Shown here: piece after piece, positions 4,374 through 8,997 of the stretch
Layout of the letters: every line of letters starts with the position of its first letter
Numbering within the stretch: the first letter of the stretch is position 1
DNA from: Oscillospiraceae bacterium
GTDB taxonomy: Bacteria > Bacillota > Clostridia > Oscillospirales > Ruminococcaceae
Assembly: GCA_031281115.1 (NCBI GenBank)
Contig: JAITFV010000316.1
Coordinates: 1-8,997 of the forward strand
DNA: 8,997 nucleotides
Reading direction: 5' to 3'
Made by a program: the position numbers and the translations under genes
The notes under the pieces: model-generated
What the model was told of the DNA's origin: nothing
The model's input: the letters and a program-made list of their open reading frames with translations, nothing else
Databases searched by the model: none

Positions 4374-5442
4374 CCCCGCCGTTCCAAATCATCAGCATTA
4401 ATCCCACCGAAATCACCACAATCAGCACAAAGCAGAACAACAGCGCGAAAATTATACTCATGACGCTTTCGCCGCTTTTGAGGAGCGAGGACAATTGCGT
4501 AAGCCCGAAAACCGCACTGATTGCCGCCGCCAATGAAAGCGCAAGCTTATGCACGAAAACAGAAATCAGCGCAGGTGCGATTATTGCGATTCCCGCGATA
4601 ATGCCGAAAGTCCCTGTACTGTTGCGAAGCACGTTTACGCTTCCGCGCACAGCAGAAAGCGCGTCACTGACCGCACCGCCGACGAACGGCACAGAACTCG
4701 ACACTGTAAACTTCGCGGCGCGCAAAGCTACGCTGTCTGCCGAAGTGCTGACGAAGCTTTGAAGCGATAAAAGCCCTGTGAACACCGCTACAAGCAGCCC
4801 CAAAGTCCAAATCACGGCTTTTTGGACTGTCTGTGCGAGAGCTTCAATTTTGAGTCCGGGCGTAACCGCACCTGCCGCCGAAACACCGAGGATACAGCTC
4901 GCAAGCGGCGTGAGAACCATTGAGGTTATATAGGTGAATACCTGTCCGGCTGTAATGACCGAAACACTGAAAACAGATGCCGTTGTGAGCTGCCCCGAGA
5001 TTGCCATAATTCCCGCAAACACAGGCACAAACGTGAGCAAGAAAATTCCGCCCGAGTGAAGCGCGGCTGCTGCGCGGATAATAATATCCGAAATATACAT
5101 TATCATCAGCCCCGCACCCGCGAGCACACCTACGATTCCGAATGCGTCGGAAGCCCGCCCGGTGTTTCCCGTTTTACCGGAATCCGCGCCGTCACGCAGG
5201 GTTTCTACCACCGCGCAAAGCAGAATAACTCCTGTTAAAGCCGCGAGCATACGCAGCGGTCGGGTAAGTTCATGCATGAGAATGTCCCATGTTCCGCGTA
5301 TAACAGAAAACGGCGACAGCCCGAGCGCGCCTGCGTTATCGGGGGTTATTTCACTTTCTTGCAGAAAATGCCGCGCCTCCTCGGTTAAAGCGTCAATAAG
5401 CTCATACTGCCCGAAGTTTTCTTCGATTAAAAGTCTTATCAT
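4366..5442 (-). CDS. spoIIIAE: Stage III sporulation protein AE (SpoIIIAE)
   Basis: This is the largest polytopic membrane protein of the SpoIIIA complex. About seven or eight hydrophobic segments are visible, roughly 66-81, 101-124, 132-150, 155-175, 180-193, 208-226, 279-313 and 329-352. The conserved family core is 'FTGLLSLQSFVSTSADSVAL' (221-240), 'KFTVSSSVPFVGGAVSDAL' (244-262) and the following 'RGSVNVLRNSTGTFGI'. Its 358 residues compare with about 399 in B. subtilis. Unlike many family members, it shows no signal-peptide-like N-terminus: it begins MIRLLIEENFGQYEL and the first hydrophobic stretch starts near residue 66. ATG 5442 overlaps the spoIIIAD stop codon by 4 bases (ATGA). Eleven codons further upstream the frame is closed by a stop and no other start lies between, so the missing signal peptide is not a start-choice artefact. 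Confidence 0.93.
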   Translation of the reverse strand: MIRLLIEENFGQYELIDALTEEARHFLQESEITPDNAGALGLSPFSVIRGTWDILMHELTRPLRMLAALTGVILLCAVVETLRDGADSGKTGNTGRASDAFGIVGVLAGAGLMIMYISDIIIRAAAALHSGGIFLLTFVPVFAGIMAISGQLTTASVFSVSVITAGQVFTYITSMVLTPLASCILGVSAAGAVTPGLKIEALAQTVQKAVIWTLGLLVAVFTGLLSLQSFVSTSADSVALRAAKFTVSSSVPFVGGAVSDALSAVRGSVNVLRNSTGTFGIIAGIAIIAPALISVFVHKLALSLAAAISAVFGLTQLSSLLKSGESVMSIIFALLFCFVLIVVISVGLMLMIWNGGGG

Positions 5443-5825
5443 GTTATCAGTCCCGTTATCAGTTCCACCAAGCTGTTAAATAAGGGCAGCGACAGTATTA
5501 CAACCGCGATTTTCCCCGCAAGTTCAAGTTTGCCCGCGATTGCGGTTTCGCCCGCGTCTTTGCAGGCGTCTGTCGCAAGCTGAGTTAAGTAGCAGACAGC
5601 TAAGCCTTTAAGCAGGGTTTGTCCGTAGATATTATTCATGTTTGCCGCTGTCATCAAGTTATTCACGGTGTCTAAGGCGGGGCGCATGGCAACAATCACG
5701 GTTATTAAAATTATTATTCCGGCAAGAAGCGGTATATAAAGCCCGAACTCACGGTTATACTGCCGCAGAATAATTGAAAGCACCGCCGCGACAAGCCCGA
5801 GACCGACTAAAGCTGTTATGTTCAT
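5439..5825 (-). CDS. spoIIIAD: Stage III sporulation protein AD (SpoIIIAD)
   Basis: This is a small polytopic membrane protein of the SpoIIIA complex. Hydrophobic segments lie at about 5-20, 29-47, 67-84 and 103-125. The signature 'LATDACKDAGETAIAGKLEL' (83-102) is strongly conserved in the family. With ATG 5825 the product is 128 residues, close to the 133 of B. subtilis, and begins with the family-like 'MNITALVGLGLVAAVL'. An in-frame ATG at 5852 would add MGGKGLNEN and give a 6-base gap to spoIIIAC. The purine run GGGGGGAAAAGGA that these extra codons contain looks more like the ribosome site for 5825, though its spacing is long (about 12 bases). The choice of start is therefore moderate. 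It overlaps spoIIIAE by 4 bases. Confidence 0.9.
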   Translation of the reverse strand: MNITALVGLGLVAAVLSIILRQYNREFGLYIPLLAGIIILITVIVAMRPALDTVNNLMTAANMNNIYGQTLLKGLAVCYLTQLATDACKDAGETAIAGKLELAGKIAVVILSLPLFNSLVELITGLIT

Positions 5826-5858
5826 ATTTTCATTAAGTCCTTTTCCCCCCATCCGTCT

Positions 5859-6056
5859 CTACCACAACCCGAAAACGTTCTTAATTGTATCGAACAAAAG
5901 CGCGATTTCGTTTATAATCATCATCAGCACAACGATTAATCCCGCTATATTCGTCATCATCGCCTGCTCCGGTCTGTCCGACTGCTTTAAAAGCTGACCC
6001 ATGACAGCGACTATAATGCCGATTGCGGCTATTTTAAAGATTAAATCTATTTCCAT
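5859..6056 (-). CDS. spoIIIAC: Stage III sporulation protein AC (SpoIIIAC)
   Basis: This is a very small membrane protein of the SpoIIIA complex (65 residues, the family's usual size). The sequence is close to the family consensus: 'DLIFKIAAIGIIVAVMGQLL' (4-23), 'KQSDRPEQAMM' (24-34), 'AGLIVVLMMI' (38-47) and the C-terminal 'LFDTIKNVFGLW' (54-65). It has two membrane segments, about 7-23 and 36-53. AAGGAG (complement of 6069-6074) lies 12 bases before ATG 6056, between the hairpin at 6079-6105 and the start codon. Confidence 0.95.
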   Translation of the reverse strand: MEIDLIFKIAAIGIIVAVMGQLLKQSDRPEQAMMTNIAGLIVVLMMIINEIALLFDTIKNVFGLW

Positions 6057-6078
6057 GTTTAAGCCGCACTCCTTATAC

Positions 6079-6105
6079 TGTAATCCATTTAAGAAATGGA
6101 TTACA
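6079..6105. repeat. Intercistronic hairpin over the spoIIIAB stop codon
   Basis: TGTAATCCATTT (reading the - strand from 6105) pairs with AAATGGATTACA around a 3-base loop, a perfect 12-bp stem. The TAA stop of spoIIIAB (6101-6103) lies inside the stem, and the spoIIIAC ribosome site begins 5 bases after it. No U-run follows, so it should not terminate transcription. It could act as an mRNA stabiliser or processing signal between spoIIIAB and spoIIIAC, or be a short dispersed repeat. Confidence 0.7.
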
Positions 6106-6574
6106 CTACTATAATCGCAAGCCCCAGCCCCGCCAAAATCCCAACCGAGCGGTACATTGCGCTTTTACGCGCTGCTGCGTCCGACGCTTCGGCAAGGCGG
6201 GAGGCGAGCAGTTCCTTATTTAATTCCAGCATCGCAATCTGCCCCGCTGTATCGCTGCTGCCGAGCGAGTTGCCGATTGACAGCAGAATCTCCCGTTCTT
6301 CTTTGAGCGCGGGGAATTCATCTGCGGCGGCGTTCCATGCCTCGCGTTTATTTATATCTGCATTTTCAAGAACCGCACCGAGAAACAGCCCGCCGTTTAA
6401 AGTCTCGAACAATTCCCCGAGCGGAAGCGCACGATAACGGATTTGCACCGCCATGTTTTCGAGAAGCTGTATAATTTCCGCGAGCAGAATCTCGCGTTTT
6501 TTAAGCTCCGCCGAACGGTATAAACCGATTGCCGTACCCGCGAGCAGACAGAATACTGCTAAAGCCAATCTCAT
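6101..6574 (-). CDS. spoIIIAB: Stage III sporulation protein AB (SpoIIIAB)
   Basis: This is a membrane-anchored cytoplasmic component of the SpoIIIA machine, related in fold to type II secretion GspF domains. It has an N-terminal membrane segment (about 3-19), then the family's helical body: 'AEIIQLLENMAVQIRYRALPL' spans 32-52, and 'SIGNSLGSSDTAGQIAMLEL' (98-117) is the conserved second repeat. A C-terminal membrane segment (about 141-157) ends 'GLAIIVV'. Its 157 residues compare with about 171 in B. subtilis. AAGGA lies 8-9 bases before ATG 6574. The start region lies inside the end of spoIIIAA: the two genes share 74 bases in different frames. The stop codon is buried in the hairpin at 6079-6105. 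Confidence 0.93.
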   Translation of the reverse strand: MRLALAVFCLLAGTAIGLYRSAELKKREILLAEIIQLLENMAVQIRYRALPLGELFETLNGGLFLGAVLENADINKREAWNAAADEFPALKEEREILLSIGNSLGSSDTAGQIAMLELNKELLASRLAEASDAAARKSAMYRSVGILAGLGLAIIVV

Positions 6575-7454
6575 TTTTCAAGTCCTTCTTCCCCTTTTCA
6601 AATAACCCCTGTAATTTTCCGATATTAATTCCCGTTCCGAGGAGCGCAATATAATTTACCTGCCTGATTACGCCCGAAAGCGCACAAGAGCGCAAAGCTT
6701 CTTCCAAACTCCCGCAGTGCGCGGTCATAATCACGCTGACCCCCGAGTTCAGGCACTGCGCGATTTCTTTGCCGTCACCGGCGACCTCATCGCAGATTAT
6801 ATAATCCGGCGACAAAGCGCGCAGAGCCGTTATAAAGCCCTGTTTCTTCGGGAAGCCGTCGAGCGTGTCTATGTTCGCACCTTTTACACAAATTTCACTG
6901 CGCTCATCTATAACAGCGGTTTTGAAGCCGTTTTCCGACAGATTTCGTGCAAAATCACGCAAAACCGTGGTTTTCGCGCTGAGCGGCTTGCCGATAATCA
7001 ACAGACTTTTTAAATCAGCGGGATTAAGGCGATTGAAAAGCTCATCCGAGCACCCGGGAAATTCCCGCGCTATACGCAGGTTGATTGAAGTTATGCCGCG
7101 GATTGCGGTGATATTATTCTCGCCGCCGTCTGAAACAGCAGTCCCGCAAAAGCCTGCCCTATGCCTGCCCGCGAGCGTAATGAAGCCCTGCGAAAGCTGC
7201 CGCGCATAGCTGTGAAGCGAATAATCGCAGAACAGCTCGATTAAATTATTTAAATCTTCGGGCGTTACGATTGCATTTATAAGCTGCCTTTTACCGCCAT
7301 ATTCAACGGCGATTGCTTGTCCGGCGCGCAGGCGGATTTCCCGCGCTGTTTGTTTAATCTGCGGGGGAAGCCCGAGAAGCTTATCTTTATATTTGGGTAA
7401 AAAATCGACAGCTTGTTCGTACTCGTTCCGCGGTTTTTTTATAGCTGTAATCAT
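6501..7454 (-). CDS. spoIIIAA: Stage III sporulation protein AA (SpoIIIAA), ATPase with atypical Walker A
   Basis: This is the predicted cytoplasmic ATPase that powers the A-Q channel, related to VirB11/GspE secretion ATPases. With ATG 7454 it has 317 residues (about 307 in B. subtilis). Family landmarks: 'EIRLRAGQAI' (39-48), 'GRHRAGFCGTAV' (96-107), 'INLRIAREFPG' (124-134), 'VIDERSEI' (181-188), 'SPDYIICDEV' (215-224, Walker B with D222-E223) and 'MTAHCGSLEEA' (243-253). The Walker A reads GKPLSAKTT (155-163): Lys161 and Thr162 are kept, but the glycine just before the lysine is Ala and the usual GPPGSGK run is altered. The last 29 residues are read through the start of spoIIIAB. No good ribosome site precedes ATG 7454. 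A TTG at 7478 is in frame but lies in the T-run of the upstream terminator. Confidence 0.92.
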   Translation of the reverse strand: MITAIKKPRNEYEQAVDFLPKYKDKLLGLPPQIKQTAREIRLRAGQAIAVEYGGKRQLINAIVTPEDLNNLIELFCDYSLHSYARQLSQGFITLAGRHRAGFCGTAVSDGGENNITAIRGITSINLRIAREFPGCSDELFNRLNPADLKSLLIIGKPLSAKTTVLRDFARNLSENGFKTAVIDERSEICVKGANIDTLDGFPKKQGFITALRALSPDYIICDEVAGDGKEIAQCLNSGVSVIMTAHCGSLEEALRSCALSGVIRQVNYIALLGTGINIGKLQGLFEKGKKDLKNEIGFSSILSARGYGNRFIPFGGA

Positions 7455-7476
7455 GGTTAATCTTATGCCGCCAAGC

Positions 7477-7509
7477 AAAAAAAAAGAACCGCTCTTACAG
7501 CGGTTCTTT
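7477..7509 (-). terminator. Strong intrinsic terminator of the upstream membrane-protein gene
   Basis: On the - strand AAAGAACCGCT pairs with AGCGGTTCTTT (arms 7509-7499 and 7493-7483) around GTAAG and runs directly into about six further T residues (7482-7477). This is a textbook intrinsic terminator for the gene ending at 7565. It ends only about 22 bases before the spoIIIAA start. The 7510-7564 gap also has a small TGCGGC/GCCGCA hairpin (7524-7544). Confidence 0.9.
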
Positions 7510-7564
7510 CGTGTGGTTTTCAGTGCGGCGGGGACGCTGCCGCAACAGCGCCATCCCTATAATA

Positions 7565-8997
7565 TCAGTCATAGTAATAATAGTAATCATTTTCATGCTG
7601 CTCTGTCCGATGCGCCGCCTCAATGCTCTGCGCTAAGGAGAACAGCTCCTCCGCTACTGTGTTGTATGCGGGCGGAATCACGAAATGCCCTCCGAACCTG
7701 CCGAACTGAAAGCTAAGGGTGTATCCTTCGCCGCTTACAATATGCACGGGCTGCATGACATTAATTAAAATGTTCGTGAGTTCGGCGATTTTTTCGTCTT
7801 CATACCACATATCTATATTCTGCGCGCCCCACCACCCAAACGTTGAGGTCTCAGCACTTGCGCCGATGTAATCTGCCTTAATGATTGCTATATTCCACAG
7901 TTTCAGGTTTTCGCCGAACTCGCCCGACAAATCAAATCCCTGCCGCTCAAGCTCTGCAATCAAGTTCGTATAATGCGGCAGCACATAAACGTTCAGTCCT
8001 GTGGTATCCTGTCTGTAGAGTCTCATGTCGTTCGGGAAAATCTGCGCCATCTCGTCAAAACTCAAATATAACATTCCCGCGATTCTTCCGGCAGAGCGGA
8101 ATCTTTGGTCGAATGTTTCTGCAAGGTAGTCGATTTTGAACGCTTCGTAAAGCCGCATTACATCTGCTCCTTCAGAGGAAGCTCTTTCTCCCGTTAAGGA
8201 TGCAAATACCGCTTCGGCTTCTACGATTTCTTTGCTTGCGAGCCAATTATCGATTGAATTAATCTGTGTAATTTTATAATCATCGCTCACAATAAGCGGC
8301 AGCAATCTTTCGATTTGCATGAATGACATGCGGATGTTTCTCGTGACCGTGTCGCCGTTTTTAAGGATATACGTAACCGGCTGCTGGCGTCTGAACATAT
8401 CGCTTTGCCAGGAAGGCGCACCGGAAGGCACGGGCGCGAAATAATAATCTGTGTTGTAGTTATGCGGGTTCTCGTTGCTCTCGATGTGCAGCTGACGGAT
8501 AAGCTCTACTGCCGCTTTATCAGTAAATTCAACGAGTTCCATGTCCCCGCCGAAGCCATGAAACCAACCGCTGCGGAAATTCCCGAACTGATGGCTGTCT
8601 AAGAACTGTACATCAATATGCACACTCTCTATATCGTCCATTGACGGCACATATCTACCGATTCCGAAACCGTCGGCGGCGAGCAGTAAATTAGAAATTA
8701 CTATTGAGCCGGCAAGCATACAGGCGTATTTTATTCCCGCGCTGCCCATTTTCTTAAAACCGCGCTTCGCCGAAACGTCAAGCACAAGGAACGCAATCGC
8801 CGTACACATCACAAGCCCGAATACGAATCCCGTGCCGAAACCGCTGTAGCTGTTTGCGTTTATCATAAAAAAGAGCGCGGTTATGCAAAAGATTATAAGC
8901 GCAAGTATAATTTCCAGCGCACCCTTAAAAACAAACGACAGCCCTGTCTTTTCCGCGCCGCGCCGCTTCGCGAGATAATACGCGCCTGTTAAAAACC
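7565..8997 (-). CDS. Partial membrane protein, ABC-2 permease-like with large extracytoplasmic domain; start outside window
   Basis: The frame ending at TGA 7565-7567 is open to the window edge (476 residues visible), so the ATG at 8866 is internal and the true start lies beyond 8997. The extra 43 residues read into a membrane segment: 'LAKRRGAEKTGLSF' (8-21), then hydrophobic stretches at about 25-44, 52-72 and 88-107. These are followed by 'GIGRYVPSMDDIESVHIDV' (111-129), which begins a soluble domain of about 345 residues. The arrangement of several membrane helices, a K/R-R-x-x-E-K-T-G loop and a 'YVPxxxxIxSV' entry to an extracytoplasmic domain recalls clostridial ABC-2 permeases carrying a DUF6449-type domain, found beside YtrB-like ATPases. 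That assignment is from memory of the pattern and is moderate. The C-terminus is tyrosine-rich (DYYYYYD). If right, an ABC ATPase gene should lie just outside the window. Transcription ends at 7477-7509. Confidence 0.75.
   Translation of the reverse strand, partial: FLTGAYYLAKRRGAEKTGLSFVFKGALEIILALIIFCITALFFMINANSYSGFGTGFVFGLVMCTAIAFLVLDVSAKRGFKKMGSAGIKYACMLAGSIVISNLLLAADGFGIGRYVPSMDDIESVHIDVQFLDSHQFGNFRSGWFHGFGGDMELVEFTDKAAVELIRQLHIESNENPHNYNTDYYFAPVPSGAPSWQSDMFRRQQPVTYILKNGDTVTRNIRMSFMQIERLLPLIVSDDYKITQINSIDNWLASKEIVEAEAVFASLTGERASSEGADVMRLYEAFKIDYLAETFDQRFRSAGRIAGMLYLSFDEMAQIFPNDMRLYRQDTTGLNVYVLPHYTNLIAELERQGFDLSGEFGENLKLWNIAIIKADYIGASAETSTFGWWGAQNIDMWYEDEKIAELTNILINVMQPVHIVSGEGYTLSFQFGRFGGHFVIPPAYNTVAEELFSLAQSIEAAHRTEQHENDYYYYYD

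Larger units (their letters stand above)
2772..7454 (-). other. spoIIIA operon (spoIIIAA to spoIIIAH)
   Basis: Eight genes follow in the canonical order AA-AB-AC-AD-AE-AF-AG-AH on the - strand with overlaps or gaps of at most about 50 bases, so they are almost certainly co-transcribed. In endospore formers this operon is expressed in the mother cell during engulfment under sigma-E. Its products, with forespore SpoIIQ, form a channel across the two membranes around the forespore. No convincing sigma-E promoter is visible upstream of spoIIIAA. The hairpin at 2715-2737 would end the transcript. Confidence 0.95.

Noticed and set aside
7455..7478. TTG start at 7478 for SpoIIIAA
   Set aside because: The TTG lies in the T-run of the upstream terminator and has no ribosome site. 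ATG 7454 gives a family-like length.
1..8997. tRNA, rRNA, CRISPR array, riboswitch, IS element or integrase
   Set aside because: No cloverleaf, regular spaced repeats, conserved riboswitch core, transposase or recombinase reading frame could be seen on either strand.

Overview
The window looks like a chromosomal segment of an anaerobic, endospore-forming member of the Clostridia (Firmicutes), probably an Oscillospirales/Ruminococcaceae-type organism. The main evidence is a complete eight-gene spoIIIA operon (spoIIIAA to spoIIIAH). Purine-rich AGGAGG-type ribosome binding sites, TTGACA/TATAAT-type promoters and short 'GTAGGGAACG' hairpin repeats between genes agree with this. The genus cannot be fixed from the sequence alone.

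Layout. Bases 1-1600 hold two tandem paralogous genes of unknown function (188-760 and 845-1417, + strand, 190 residues each, about 75% identical). They are surrounded by inverted repeats and closed by a bidirectional terminator. Bases 1573-2112 hold a divergent pair of small genes: a ribbon-helix-helix-like protein (-) and a zinc-ribbon-like protein (+), sharing a short AT-rich control region with a palindrome. Bases 2134-2708 hold a clear RelB/DinJ-YoeB toxin-antitoxin operon with a perfect sigma-A promoter and a two-turn-spaced direct repeat that is a candidate autoregulatory operator. Bases 2772-7454 (-) hold the spoIIIA operon. From 7565 to the right edge (-) lies the C-terminal part of a membrane protein resembling ABC-2 permease subunits with a large extracytoplasmic domain. 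Its reading frame stays open to the window edge, so its start lies outside.

How the genes work together. By family knowledge, the eight SpoIIIA proteins assemble in the mother-cell membrane around the forespore. With forespore SpoIIQ they form the 'feeding tube' channel needed for late forespore gene expression. SpoIIIAA is the ATPase; AB, AC, AD, AE and AF are membrane components; AG and AH are the ring-forming proteins. The left side is an accessory cluster (paralogue pair, RHH regulator, toxin-antitoxin) placed tail-to-tail against the sporulation operon across a hairpin at 2715-2737.

The observations most worth a second look are: the atypical Walker A of SpoIIIAA; a very short SpoIIIAG that seems to lack the usual insertion within its ring-building domain; a 74-base spoIIIAA/spoIIIAB overlap; the absence of an obvious sporulation promoter in front of spoIIIAA, which follows a strong terminator by about 22 bases; a candidate leaderless start for the first paralogue; and a degenerate HExxH-like motif shared by both paralogues. 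I did not find a convincing wholly new multi-gene system. The paralogue pair is the least explained coding content.
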